A stretch of DNA of 61,523 nucleotides from Oleiharenicola sp. (lineage in GTDB: Bacteria > Verrucomicrobiota > Verrucomicrobiia > Opitutales > Opitutaceae): assembly GCA_025363455.1 (NCBI GenBank), contig JANYDW010000077.1:1-61523 (forward strand), given 5' to 3'. Positions within the stretch are counted from its first letter, which is position 1. Every line of letters begins with the position of its first letter. The notes under the pieces were generated by a model. That model was not told the origin of the DNA, did not search any database, and worked only from the letters and a program-made list of their open reading frames with translations. The position numbers and the translations under genes are program-made. Of the stretch, positions 1 through 8,241 are shown piece after piece.

Positions 1-941
1 ACACCGAGAAAACGCCGCCAAAGCGTGCGGACCGCGCCGAAACCGACGCGAAAACCAGGCGCGCAGCTCGCGCTCGCGGCCCCAAAACTCCCGGCGGAGC
101 ACTAGAAGCTCAAATCGGGCGGTTTTTCAGCAGCCTGCTAGATATGATTTGGGTGCTTTTCATGGGATAAACGGTAGGAATCTTACGAATGATGATGCCA
201 GCGCGGTGCGCCCGACACTTCCTGTGCCCTCAACGAGGGTAAGGCATGGACAGACACATCACGATAGAACCGGGGTGGTGGATGTTTCTCGTCTGGCCCG
301 ACGAGGCCATTAGCTAGGACGGTTCCGCCAGTTAGGGCAACCCCCGATTGGTCATTAACCACATCCTACTTCGCCCCGCCCACTAAGGACGCGGAAGCTA
401 GAGGCACAAAGTCAGACCGCGAAGCAATAGGCGTGGCTTTGGGGCATTCAAACCCCAGCTGATTCTGTGCGATCAAGATTTTGCTCTCTCCGTTCTCTGT
501 GTTTTTGTGCCTCTGTGGTAAACGCTGCTTTGGTCAGAGATTGAAACGGGGCCGAGATTGAAACGGGGCCGTGGTTTGGGGTTTGTGGTCGAAGGGACGC
601 GATGGTTGCGAACCAAGATCAGCCTAGCCCTCCAATCTCCACGAGACGGACGCGGCCGGGCCATTCACGATAAGTCGTGCGGGGTGTGTGCCCGTTCGAC
701 AGGTTCGACGAGCTCACCGCAGGCAAGCTCAGGGCAGGCAAATAGCCGGGTAGGGGAGTAGGGTGCGACGCACGCATTTACCCGCCGTGGCCCCGGCGAG
801 GTCGGCATCCAAGAGCGAAGGTCACCCCGAAGCAATCCTGCTCTTGGCTCAGCTCTAATTCTGCGCCATTGCCGGCTGCCGGTCCGACAAGCTCATGGCC
901 CAGGGCAGGGGATAGGCTGATCTCAGACCTCCGTCCTCGGA
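1..941. other. Intergenic/accessory stretch without a convincing gene
   Basis: No frame here looks like a real complete gene. Frame 1 is open from the left edge to a TAG at 103-105 and reads as a Lys/Arg/Pro-rich tail, so it may be the 3' end of a gene lying outside the window; this cannot be decided. The stretch at 480-530 resembles one arm of the dispersed 'caccaaggaagcaaag' inverted-repeat family. A motif of the form TTCGACAGGTTCGA...GCTCAGGGCAGGC (about 692-738) recurs in shorter form at about 882-908. The region looks like decayed intergenic DNA. Confidence 0.5.
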
Positions 942-1259
942 CTACCGCCCTGCAGCAATCGCCTGGCCGACCTCGCGGGACTTCGCCCCGGTGGCCAGCA
1001 TGGCCCGGACCAGCAGATCGAGCGACACATTGGATTCACCGGCCTCAAGCTTGGCCACCCGGGACTGACTGGACCCCAGCCGCCGCGCCAGCTCGGACTG
1101 GGAGAAACCCAGGCGCGTCCGGCGACCGCGCACGGCCCCGGCGAGCGCCAGCCGCATGTCGACCATGGCCGATTCGTTCGGGCTCAGCTTGAGGAGCTCC
1201 GCGGCGGAGCCGACGCGGAATCCGGCTCCCGCCAGGCGGGCTTTCTTGGCAGTTTTCAT
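942..1259 (-). CDS. XRE-family HTH antitoxin (HigA-like)
   Basis: A 105-aa protein. Residues about 40-95 form a Cro/CI-type helix-turn-helix (core FSQSELARRLGSSQSRVAKLE). The gene starts 10 bp after the stop of an upstream RelE/HigB-like toxin gene on the same strand, and toxin-before-antitoxin is the usual HigBA order. It should neutralise the toxin and repress the shared promoter at 1612-1639, which contains an inverted repeat between its -35 and -10. Family assignment comes from the HTH motif and the neighbour; partnership and autoregulation are inference. Confidence 0.8.
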   Translation of the reverse strand: MKTAKKARLAGAGFRVGSAAELLKLSPNESAMVDMRLALAGAVRGRRTRLGFSQSELARRLGSSQSRVAKLEAGESNVSLDLLVRAMLATGAKSREVGQAIAAGR

Positions 1260-1269
1260 GGAGGATCCT

Positions 1270-1605
1270 TCAGGGGATGGCGAGGTAGAGTCTGAGGCGT
1301 CGCTGGCAGGTCCGGATGACCGCCCGCGGAGTTTGCGGCGTTTGCTTGTCGAGGATTTCGAGGATTACCACGGCATCGGCGGCGGTGTGATAAAAGATGC
1401 GCCAGTTTTTGGTTTTGTCGGGAATACGGAGTTCATGGCAGCGCCGGCCAATGGCAGGCATGGGCCGGGAGTGGGGCAGGCCGGGCGATTCGCCCCGCTG
1501 CAAGCGGCGGAGCAGCACGCCGGCCTCAATCCTGGCCAGCTCGGTGAACGGCGGCGTCTTGATCTCGCCGTGCAGCCAAACCAGTGGTTTGTCGCCCTCA
1601 GTCAT
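1270..1605 (-). CDS. RelE/HigB-like toxin (phage Gp49-like family)
   Basis: A protein of about 111 aa, basic and compact, with features of the HigB/Gp49 mRNA-interferase family: an early WLHGEIKTPPF segment, a central RCHELRIPDKTKNWRIFYHT strand region and a C-terminal VVILEILDKQTPQTPR. Known family members cleave mRNA in the ribosome A site. The frame opens with GTG-ATG (1608 and 1605); ATG at 1605 is chosen. It is the first gene of a two-gene operon with the XRE antitoxin at 942-1259. Function is inferred from the fold motifs and the paired HTH gene. Confidence 0.78.
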   Translation of the reverse strand: MTEGDKPLVWLHGEIKTPPFTELARIEAGVLLRRLQRGESPGLPHSRPMPAIGRRCHELRIPDKTKNWRIFYHTAADAVVILEILDKQTPQTPRAVIRTCQRRLRLYLAIP

Positions 1606-1611
1606 CACCAG

Positions 1612-1639
1612 TCAATATGTCGGAAATGACATATGTCAA
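1612..1639 (-). promoter_or_regulatory. Promoter with embedded operator for the HigBA-like pair
   Basis: On the minus strand there is a perfect -35 TTGACA (1634-1639), a 16-bp spacer and a weak -10 TATTGA (1612-1617), just upstream of the toxin start. A 7-bp inverted repeat ATATGTC-N6-GACATAT (1615-1634) fills the spacer, as expected for an autoregulated toxin-antitoxin promoter. Promoter strength and repressor binding are inferred. Confidence 0.5.
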
Positions 1640-1950
1640 TGTTGATATGCTCACACAAATCAACGGCGGGTGTCGGCCAGGGCTTTGCATCTTTCCCGTC
1701 CTGGCCCGACGAGGCAGCCAGCAAGGCGGATGATTGGCGCCACGGCAATCCCGGACTCGGTTGGAACCACAAAGGCACCAGCCATCGCCAAGCCTTCAGC
1801 CTTCGCCAGGCCTACGGCTGACAGGATGGCGGGCAGGCACTGGCACAGGATTCGAACCAGCTGGTTTTGACCAGGGAAACCACAAAAGGCGCAGAACGGA
1901 TCGACCGAGCCGGTCGTTGCACAGGAGGCAACGGAGCCAACGGAGGAGTA

Positions 1951-2092
1951 ATTCCAATCGCCCAAAGCTATTGCACTACGACGATGCCCAATGGTAGGGC
2001 GGGACCGCTGGGCCCGCCGCGAACGTCATTACGGCGCGCCCAGCGGTCGCGCCCTACCCACGGCAAAGAGCAAATGCATCGGGCGATTGGTA
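1951..2092. repeat. Nested inverted-repeat element (MITE-like)
   Basis: Outer arms ATTCCAATCGCCC (1951-1963) and GGGCGATTGGTAT (2081-2093) are inverted repeats with one mismatch. Inside is a second imperfect palindrome, from GGTAGGGCGGGACCGCTGGG (from 1993) to its near-complement ending GCCCTACC at 2058. No coding capacity. Mobility is inferred from structure only. Confidence 0.55.
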
Positions 2093-2229
2093 TAACCACG
2101 AAAGACACGGAACACACAGAAACATGGATCCGATTCCACCTCTGTTCCCTTCGTTTCCTCCTGTGAAGTGGTTCTGCCGGGATTCCCATCCGTCCTTCTG
2201 TCTCTGTGGTTAAACCTGCCTTGGTTTGG

Positions 2230-2301
2230 ATTTACACCAAGGAAGCAAAGTTAGCCAAGAATCTGGAAACCTGCGCTTCCTTCGCGGTCTTCGTGTGAAA
2301 A
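2230..2301. repeat. Dispersed 72-bp inverted repeat, copy 1
   Basis: Left arm TTTACACCAAGGAAGC, right arm GCTTCCTTCGCGGTCTTCGTGTGAAAA. The left 29 bases are identical to copy 2 at 2912-2985, and a diverged copy 3 lies at 3982-4051. Copies 1 and 2 stand in direct orientation on either side of the ParDE-like pair. Confidence 0.7.
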
Positions 2302-2399
2302 ATCGGCTCGGCTTGGACGGCTCCCGGCCTCTCATCTCTTGGTCCTTTCAGCGCCGATTGCAGTCTTGCCGAAAGCCCTCGCCCGCGTAGCTTGCGCCC

Positions 2400-2612
2400 A
2401 TGAGCAAAGCCGAGATCATCGCCGAACTGCCGAAGCTTTCCGCGGCGGAACGGAGTGAGATTTTGGAGCAACTGTGGCGCATGGAGGAAACCTCCGGTCC
2501 GACCCAGCGCGAGAAGGCCTTGCTCGACGAAGCCCAGGCCGACTACGAAGCCAACCCCCAAGCCGGAGCGCCGTGGTCGGAGGTCGAAGCCCGCTTACGC
2601 CGCCGTCAATGA
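2400..2612 (+). CDS. Antitoxin, addiction-module component family (ParD-like partner)
   Basis: A 70-aa acidic helical protein whose N-terminus (MSKAEIIAELPKLSAAERSE) matches the short addiction-module antitoxin family that usually precedes RelE/ParE toxins. Its C-terminal half, with a WSEVEARLRRR tail, is the probable toxin-binding segment. The stop overlaps the start of the downstream toxin (ATGA at 2609-2612), implying translational coupling. No Shine-Dalgarno motif is visible. Confidence 0.8.
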   Translation: MSKAEIIAELPKLSAAERSEILEQLWRMEETSGPTQREKALLDEAQADYEANPQAGAPWSEVEARLRRRQ

Positions 2613-2899
2613 AGTGGCTGGTCCTGGTGCGGCCACGGGCTGAGGCGGATATCGCCGCGGCCCGCGATTGGTACAACGCCCGCCGAACCGGGTTGGGCGA
2701 TGAATTCCTGAATGAGACCGCACGAATGGTGCATGAGCTCGAACTCAACCCCGAACAACCGCGGCTGTATTATCGCGAGTTCCGCCGGGTGTTGTTCCGA
2801 CGATTTCCGTACAAACTGTTCTATCGCGTGGTAGAGCAGAGGGTGATCGTGTTTCGGGTGCTCCACGCCAAGCAGGACCATCCTGGCTTGATGACCTGA
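2609..2899 (+). CDS. ParE/RelE-superfamily toxin
   Basis: A 96-aa protein starting MKWLVLVRPRAEADIAAARD, typical of ParE-type toxins, with WYNARRTGLGDEF in the early helices and RRFPYKLFYRVVEQRVIVFRVLHAKQDH in the C-terminal strands. The frame stays open upstream to 2474, but ATG 2609 fits the family start and the four-base overlap with the antitoxin. ParE proteins poison gyrase and RelE proteins cleave mRNA; the sequence alone does not say which applies. Confidence 0.85.
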   Translation: MKWLVLVRPRAEADIAAARDWYNARRTGLGDEFLNETARMVHELELNPEQPRLYYREFRRVLFRRFPYKLFYRVVEQRVIVFRVLHAKQDHPGLMT

Positions 2900-2911
2900 C
2901 TCCAGATCCGG

Positions 2912-2985
2912 TTTACACCAAGGAAGCAAAGTTAGCCAAGGGTAGGGGCCTCTCCTTCGCTTCCTTCGCGGTCTTCGTGTGAAAA
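2912..2985. repeat. Dispersed 72-bp inverted repeat, copy 2
   Basis: Begins 12 bp after the ParE-like stop. Same arms and orientation as copy 1 (TTTACACCAAGGAAGC...TTCGTGTGAAAA); the first 29 bp are identical to copy 1 and the middle differs. Confidence 0.7.
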
Positions 2986-3061
2986 TCTCCGGTGGATCTG
3001 ACTAGTGTCCATTAGTGTGGATTGGTGGTTAAGTCCGGACGTTGCTTCGTCCTGTCGGCCA

Positions 3062-3454
3062 TCAACTCAAATCCGTCAGCACCGTCAGGCCGGAAATCTT
3101 TTGGAAGTGGAGGTCCAGGGTCAGCACCGTTGCATTGGCCTGCAGGGCATGGGCCGCGATAAGCGCGTCCTGCGGCGGAATCGGTGCTCCCTTGCGGTCC
3201 AGGGCCAGGGCAATGCCGGTGGCCCGATCCCAAACCCGGCTGGTGGTGGGCACGCACGCCATGACCGCCAGCGCTTCGCGGTAGCGCAGGGCAACCCGGG
3301 GTGCGTGGATGCCGCGCAAGATCTCCATCAACACCATGCCGCAGGTCAGGAACTCATATTCATCGGCATGGGCTCCGAGCACAGCGAACGGATCAACTCC
3401 GCGCCGCTGGAGGCTGATGTAGTAGCTGCTATCGACGAGAACGGCGCCGGCCAT
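3062..3454 (-). CDS. PIN-domain ribonuclease toxin (VapC-like)
   Basis: A 130-aa PIN domain with its acidic residues in order: Asp in VLVDSSYYI (residue 8), Glu in VLMEILRG (about 44), and Asp residues in PPQDALIAAHAL and TLDLHF near the C-terminus. These bind metal in PIN ribonucleases. The start lies inside the end of a small basic ORF (3429-3644) that is probably its antitoxin, a 26-bp overlap typical of coupled pairs. RNA target unknown. Confidence 0.85.
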   Translation of the reverse strand: MAGAVLVDSSYYISLQRRGVDPFAVLGAHADEYEFLTCGMVLMEILRGIHAPRVALRYREALAVMACVPTTSRVWDRATGIALALDRKGAPIPPQDALIAAHALQANATVLTLDLHFQKISGLTVLTDLS

Positions 3455-3644
3455 AGGGAGCAGTATCCTCCATGACGCGGAAAGTTTCCAGATAGCCCGG
3501 ACGCACCGTCTTGCTCAAGGCAGCGGGCTTCAGGCCCAAGCCAGCAGTTAGCAGACGTTTCAGTTTGCGCCGACGGGCCGCGCGCTCGGACGGAGTCTCG
3601 TTGGGCAACGACTTCGGTTCGGCGGATGGAAGCTTCGATTTCAT
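3429..3644 (-). CDS. Small basic protein, probable antitoxin of the PIN pair
   Basis: 71 aa from ATG 3644, overlapping the start of the PIN-domain gene by 26 bp. It is strongly basic with an ERAARRRKLKRLL segment and a C-terminal YGRRRSRR, and matches no antitoxin family I can name. A longer in-frame start at 3797 would add an unlikely Cys-rich leader that overlaps repeat DNA, so it was not used. Role inferred from position and size. Confidence 0.6.
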   Translation of the reverse strand: MKSKLPSAEPKSLPNETPSERAARRRKLKRLLTAGLGLKPAALSKTVRPGYLETFRVMEDTAPYGRRRSRR

Positions 3645-3790
3645 GGTAATGCGGCCCGTCAGGGCGAAGATGTTTCCGACCGGAGGATTGGCAAGGACGC
3701 AGTCCGGCGTCTTGGGCCCGTTCTGTGTGTTCCGTGTATTGTGGCTAGCCGCTACGGCAAGGCTACAGACAACGGACCGCAGACTACAGA

Positions 3791-3953
3791 CTAGCACTAC
3801 TACGTTAGGTGACCGTTTTCCCGAGCGACACCCCCCGCCCTGCGGGCACCCCTCTTGATAGAGGGGAATCGAACAACGCTGGGTTGGGTTCCCTCTGGAG
3901 AGGGGTGGCGCGAATGCGACGGGGTGTGTTGGAACCTAACGTAGTAGTGCTAG
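3791..3953. mobile_element. 163-bp MITE-like element with perfect 20-bp terminal inverted repeats
   Basis: CTAGCACTACTACGTTAGGT at 3791-3810 is the exact reverse complement of 3934-3953. Inside (3828-3930) lies copy A of a roughly 105-bp palindromic repeat (ACACCCC...GGGGTGTGT) that also occurs at 14848, 20467 and 23604. It has no coding capacity. Long perfect terminal repeats with a non-coding core are the hallmark of a MITE; no target-site duplication was established. Confidence 0.6.
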
Positions 3954-3981
3954 AGACCACGGACCACGAGCGCCAATCAGT

Positions 3982-4051
3982 TCTACACCAAGGCCGCAAA
4001 GATCGCAGAGGGTTTATGATCCTTCGCGCCCTTTGCGTCCTTCGTGTGAAA
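3982..4051. repeat. Dispersed 72-bp inverted repeat, copy 3 (diverged)
   Basis: TCTACACCAAGGCCGCAAAG...TTTGCGTCCTTCGTGTGAAA is the same architecture as copies 1 and 2 with several substitutions. It lies beyond the VapBC-like pair, so each of these two toxin-antitoxin pairs sits between copies. Confidence 0.6.
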
Positions 4052-4145
4052 CATTCCGATTCGACTCACGCCAAGATCGCGGAAACGGGCAGCTCGTTTC
4101 TCCGGATTAGTGCCCACTAGCGTGGATTAGTGGTTAACCCTCAGC

Positions 4146-5558
4146 CTACGTCTTCGGCCCGCCGCTCATCTTCCGCGCTTTCTCCAAGGCCTCGCCGGTG
4201 GACTCGGCGGTGAGCTTCAGGACTTTATCCGGGGCCGTGCGGACGAAATACACCCGGCCGGTCGCGCTCTTCACCTCGAGGTCGACGTGGGGCAGGGCGA
4301 CCGTGGCGGGAATCCGGAACGTCTCCGCCAGCAGTTGCGCGGACGCGATGTCGCGGACGCGGGGATCGGCGGTTTCCTGGATATAATCGAAGATCTTGAT
4401 CACGGATTCGCCAAACTGCGTTTCCATGTCTTTGGCGGTCAGGTCGGCCTCCACGAAGGACTTTGCGGCCTCCTCGCTTGCGGCCAGCACCCGTTGCGAG
4501 CCGACGTTGGTCTCGACCGAGTAGAGGTTCTGCTTGCCCACCGTCTTGATCAACGTGGCGGCGCTCGCGACGATCTTCACCACTTGCTCGGGCGGCTCGC
4601 CCTTGGGCGACAGGCTTTGCTCCATGATGAAGTTCTGCTCGTCGCGCGATTCGACCGGCACGTCGAACTCGGCCAGCGAGCGCCAGGAATTCACGATGTG
4701 GAAGGTGCCTTTTTTCGTCGCGGGATTGTAGGTGAAGCCATTGATCACGATCTGGTGGCCGATCTTGGAGTTGCCGTCCCACGGGTGCGTCGCGAGGAAA
4801 TCCGCGGGGAGCGACAGCCACATGTTTTGCGGCAGCGCCGAGAGGATGGGGTGGCCCTTGCGCAGTTCCTGGCGCGCCCACTCAAACGGCGGGAGCGTGC
4901 CGCTCGGATAATGCACGAGCGGGCTCGGCTTCTGGCGCAGGAACAGCATCTGCATCCCGACATGGTAGTTGTGGTCGAGGTAGGGCGTGTCCTTCGGGAC
5001 ATTGTTGATGACGCGGTAAATCTCGCTGTCCTCGACGGGGTAGCCGGCGATGTCGAGGTAGTGGACGCGGGCGTAGAACATGCATGTGCCACCGATCTGG
5101 TCGCGCAGCTTGGCCGGGGCGACGAGCTGGACGGTTTCCACGCCGTCTTTCGTCTCCTGCTTCTCGATGGTTTTCTTGACCTCGACCTTGGCGATGACGA
5201 CGGAGGATTTGCCGGCGGCGAGCGGATGCTCGGTGATGAAGTCCTTGAGCCATTCGGTCTCCGTGGCCGTGAGATCTGCGGTCGGGAACAAGCCCTTGCG
5301 GCCATTCTGGTAGAGCACCCGCACGTAACCGCCGTCGATGCGCGCGGCAGCGAGGCCCTCGAAGGTCGGATGGGGCTTGGCGCCTTTCTCGGGTGGCGGT
5401 GGTCCTTCCGGTTTCGCGGGAACGACAACGGGGGCGGGCGCCGAGGCTGAGGGCTTCGGCGGAGCTTTGGCCTCCTCCGCTTTCTTGCCGCAACCGGCGA
5501 AGGGCAGCGCGAGAATTAAGAGGGCAGAAGGAAGAAGGAGGAATCGGGGAAGGGGCAT
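4146..5558 (-). CDS. Papain-like cysteine peptidase lipoprotein
   Basis: 470 aa from ATG 5558. It begins with a lipoprotein signal (LLILALPFAGC), then a Pro/Ala/Lys-rich linker to about residue 60. The middle carries a papain-type catalytic set: DQIGGTC with Gln154 and Cys159, GHQIVINGF with His268, and HIVNSW with Asn290. Two alpha/beta segments follow. This order and spacing fit a C1/C39-like thiol peptidase facing the periplasm or outer membrane. The in-frame extension up to 5690 was rejected because the lipobox belongs at the N-terminus. Monocistronic, with repeat DNA on both sides. The substrate cannot be told; a peptidase-fold protein with another role is possible. Confidence 0.65.
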   Translation of the reverse strand: MPLPRFLLLPSALLILALPFAGCGKKAEEAKAPPKPSASAPAPVVVPAKPEGPPPPEKGAKPHPTFEGLAAARIDGGYVRVLYQNGRKGLFPTADLTATETEWLKDFITEHPLAAGKSSVVIAKVEVKKTIEKQETKDGVETVQLVAPAKLRDQIGGTCMFYARVHYLDIAGYPVEDSEIYRVINNVPKDTPYLDHNYHVGMQMLFLRQKPSPLVHYPSGTLPPFEWARQELRKGHPILSALPQNMWLSLPADFLATHPWDGNSKIGHQIVINGFTYNPATKKGTFHIVNSWRSLAEFDVPVESRDEQNFIMEQSLSPKGEPPEQVVKIVASAATLIKTVGKQNLYSVETNVGSQRVLAASEEAAKSFVEADLTAKDMETQFGESVIKIFDYIQETADPRVRDIASAQLLAETFRIPATVALPHVDLEVKSATGRVYFVRTAPDKVLKLTAESTGEALEKARKMSGGPKT

Positions 5559-5858
5559 GGGTCGGACCACAGATTGTGGACTAACGGCCGGTGACCAAGG
5601 ACGAAAGTCTGTTGAGCCACATACGCACGAAGATACAGCAGAGGAGCAGGGCGGCTTGAACAGCAAAGTCTTTTTGACCACGGATTTCACGGATCACACG
5701 GATCGATCGGGGCATGAACACATCCGTGTCATCAGTGTAATCCGTGGTCGAAAACTGTTTGGTCCCCACCTCTGCGGTTAATTCCTGCCTTTGCCTTTTG
5801 GCCGGCCGCATGTTCTCTGTACTCCGTCCTCTGTCTACTGTCCTCTGACCATACCCCG
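5559..5858. other. Divergent intergenic region with repeat arms
   Basis: Lies between two divergent genes. It holds an inverted repeat at 5676-5749 (GACCACGGATTTCAC...GTGTAATCCGTGGTC) and fragments of the 'ctctgcggttaattcctgcc' type. No clear promoter hexamers were found for either gene. Confidence 0.5.
5676..5749. repeat. Intergenic inverted repeat (GACCACGGAT family)
   Basis: The arms GACCACGGATTTCACGGATC and its near-complement GTGTCATCAGTGTAATCCGTGGTC enclose about 25 bp. It belongs to the loose family of 'accacggat/atccgtggt' intergenic palindromes. Confidence 0.6.
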
Positions 5859-8102
5859 ATGTCCGAGCTATCCCGCCGCCATTTCCTCAAGTCCACGGCC
5901 GTCGCCGGCGCGGCCGTCAGCGTCGGCCAGCTTTCGCTTCGCACCGCGCTTGGCGCGGACGCAACCGTGACCGGCGCCATTCCGCCGGCGCCGACGTGGG
6001 TGGACAAGCCCATGCGCTGGGCGCAGCTCACGCTCGTCGAGGACGACCCCGGCAAGTTCGACCTGAAATTCTGGCTCGAATACTTTGCGCGCACCAAGTC
6101 CGACGCCGTCTGCCTCAGCGGCGGCGGTTGCGTGGCCTATTACCCGACGAAAATCCCGTTCCATCACCGCAGCGCCTGGCTGGGCGACCGCGACGTGCTG
6201 GGCGAGTTGATCGCCGGCTGCCGCAAGCTCGGCATGGTGGTCCTCGCCCGCACCGACCCGCACGCCACCTACGACGACGTGCAGGCGGCCCATCCGGACT
6301 GGATCGCGGTCACCGCCGACGGCCAGCCGCGCCGCCACTGGGCGTCGCCGGAAATGTGGGTCACCTGCGGACTCGGGCCCTACAACTTCGATTTCATGAC
6401 CGAAGTGAAGCGCGAGATCATGTCGACCTACAAGGTCGACGGCATCTTCATCAACCGCTGGGAAGGCTCGGGCATGTGCTATTGCGCGCATTGCCAAGCC
6501 AACATCAAGGCGGCGACCGGCTTCGACCTGCCGCGCACCAACGATCCGCAGGATCCGGCCCGCAAGGCCTACATTGTCTGGCAGCAGGAACGGTTGTTCG
6601 CTCTCTGGGGCCACTGGGATGCGGCGGTCCGGGCGATCAATCCCGATTCCTGCGTGATTCCCAATGGCGGGGGCGGCGCCAGCAGCGCGCTCGACATGAA
6701 GCACATTGGCGAGGTCGCGCCGACGCTCATGGCCGATTACCAGGCTCGGCGCGGCGTGATGCCGCCCTGGGGCAACGGGAAGCGCGGCAAGGAATTTCGC
6801 GCCGCCATGGGCCGCAAGCCGATCATCGGCATCTTCAGCGTCGGCCTCGAGGAACCCTATCGCTGGAAGGACTCGGTCCAAAATCCGGCGGAGATCCGAC
6901 TGTGGGCGCTTGACGGCATCGCGAACGGCCTGCGGCCGTGGTTCACGAAGTTCGCCGGTAGCGTCAACGACCCGCGCTGGCTCAAACCGGTGGAGGAACT
7001 CTATGGCTGGTGCGCGGCGAACGAGCGTTACTTGCGCAATGAGCGGCCGCTCGCCCGGGTGGCCATCGTTTATTCGCAGCAGTCGGCCTGGTTCACCCCC
7101 GGCGACAAGGGCCCGCGGACGGGGATCGAGGATCCGGGACTTGGCTGGTACCAGGCGCTGATTGAGGCCCGCATCCCCTTCGAGATGGTGCACGACCGGT
7201 TGCTCGACTGGGAACGCGTGATGCATTTCAAGACGTTGATCCTGCCCAACCTCACGGCGCTTTCCGACGAGCAGTGCGGGCAGATCCGCCAGTTCGTCCG
7301 TGGCGGCGGCAGCATCGTCGCGACGCATGAGACTTCGCTCTACGACGAGTGGGGTGTAAAACGGAAGAACTTTGGCCTGGCCGGGGTGTTCGGGGCGAGT
7401 TTTGCCGGACGGCTCGAGGGTCCGATGCGAAACGCCTACCTTCGCCTCGAACACGACACCACGCCCGGTCACCCACTGCTGCGTGGGTTGGATGATGCGC
7501 CGCGCATTGTCCACGGCGTCAACCGGGTGGAGGTGGTCGCGAATCCTGAGATGGAGCTCCCACCGCCGCTGACGCTGATTCCCTCTTATCCTGACCTGCC
7601 GATGGAGAAGGTTTTCACCAAGATGCCGCGGACGAATATCCCTCAGGTGTTTTTGAGCGAACAACCAGCCGTGATCAAGGGCGCGCAGACGCGTGGACGC
7701 GTGGTCTATTTCCCTTGGGACATCGACCGCACTTTTTGGGAAGTTCTCTCGCCCGACCACGGGAAGCTGATGCGCAATGCCGTCGAGTGGGCCATGGACG
7801 GGACGGCGCAACCCGTGGTCGTGACCGGTGCTGGCGTAATTGACGCGACGGCGTGGCGGCAGAAAAAGTCACAGACCGTCCATCTCGTGAACCTGACGAA
7901 CCCCATGATGATGAAAGGCCCGATCCGGGAGTTCATCCCCGTGGGTGAGCAAAAGGTGCGGCTGGAGATTGACGGCGACATACGGGGCGTGAAATTGCTA
8001 GTGAGCGGCGGTGTGCCAGCGACCCGCCGGGATGGCGGTTGGCTGGAAGTCACCGTCCCCTCCATCCTCGACCATGAAGTCATCGCGGTGGATCTGGGAT
8101 AG
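5859..8102 (+). CDS. Tat-exported glycosyl hydrolase-like protein (GHL6/GH42-like)
   Basis: 747 aa. The N-terminus MSELSRRHFLKSTAVAGAAV is a twin-arginine signal, so it is exported folded. Residues about 45-330 look like a (beta/alpha)8 barrel of the hypothetical glycosyl hydrolase 6 type, with HPDWIAVTADGQPRRH and MCYCAHCQANIKAATGFDLP. Residues about 390-640 resemble the glutamine-amidotransferase-like trimerisation domain of GH42 beta-galactosidases (TLILPNLTALSDEQCGQIRQ). The C-terminus is a small beta domain. Such proteins act on plant or host glycans, but substrates are mostly unknown. Neighbouring genes point to hemicellulose use. Divergent from the papain-like gene; no operon partner. 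Catalytic acids not assigned. Confidence 0.65.
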   Translation: MSELSRRHFLKSTAVAGAAVSVGQLSLRTALGADATVTGAIPPAPTWVDKPMRWAQLTLVEDDPGKFDLKFWLEYFARTKSDAVCLSGGGCVAYYPTKIPFHHRSAWLGDRDVLGELIAGCRKLGMVVLARTDPHATYDDVQAAHPDWIAVTADGQPRRHWASPEMWVTCGLGPYNFDFMTEVKREIMSTYKVDGIFINRWEGSGMCYCAHCQANIKAATGFDLPRTNDPQDPARKAYIVWQQERLFALWGHWDAAVRAINPDSCVIPNGGGGASSALDMKHIGEVAPTLMADYQARRGVMPPWGNGKRGKEFRAAMGRKPIIGIFSVGLEEPYRWKDSVQNPAEIRLWALDGIANGLRPWFTKFAGSVNDPRWLKPVEELYGWCAANERYLRNERPLARVAIVYSQQSAWFTPGDKGPRTGIEDPGLGWYQALIEARIPFEMVHDRLLDWERVMHFKTLILPNLTALSDEQCGQIRQFVRGGGSIVATHETSLYDEWGVKRKNFGLAGVFGASFAGRLEGPMRNAYLRLEHDTTPGHPLLRGLDDAPRIVHGVNRVEVVANPEMELPPPLTLIPSYPDLPMEKVFTKMPRTNIPQVFLSEQPAVIKGAQTRGRVVYFPWDIDRTFWEVLSPDHGKLMRNAVEWAMDGTAQPVVVTGAGVIDATAWRQKKSQTVHLVNLTNPMMMKGPIREFIPVGEQKVRLEIDGDIRGVKLLVSGGVPATRRDGGWLEVTVPSILDHEVIAVDLG

Positions 8103-8241
8103 AGAAGGGAGCAAGGAGAGTGGAGCGAAAAGCCAGGCATTTTCGGCCGGATCGTTTGTAGTCTATTAAACTACAAATGGATTTCCCCTCCTCCGTGCTC
8201 TCTGGGTTAAACCCTGTGCGTTCCGTGTATTCTGTGGCTAA

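Larger units (their letters stand above)
1640..2399. other. Gene-free spacer between two toxin-antitoxin modules, rich in repeats
   Basis: No supported gene. It holds a 142-bp inverted-repeat element (1951-2092), a divergent pair of 'ccacgaaagacac/cttctgtctctgtggtt' arms (about 2094-2215) and a 72-bp inverted repeat (2230-2301). The short open frames on both strands are low-complexity and overlap the palindromes. Confidence 0.5.
3645..4145. other. Gene-free stretch occupied by two repeat elements
   Basis: Contains the 163-bp element at 3791-3953 and copy 3 of the 72-bp inverted repeat at 3982-4051. Nothing else is recognisable. Confidence 0.6.

Noticed and set aside
2230..2301. The 72-bp repeat as an integron attC site
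   Set aside because: The core lacks a proper GTTRRRY/RYYYAAC pair, and no integrase gene is visible, so only a cassette-like arrangement is reported.
3429..3797. 122-codon version of the first PIN-pair antitoxin
   Set aside because: The extra 51 N-terminal codons are Cys-rich and read into repeat-side DNA; ATG 3644 is the sensible start.
4287..5450. Long plus-strand open frame opposite the papain-like gene
   Set aside because: Low-complexity, Gly/Arg/Leu-rich translation produced by the high-GC antisense strand; no motifs. The same applies to large antisense frames over 5868-7811, 13099-14430, 31768-33540, 33589-34761 and 44755-46521.
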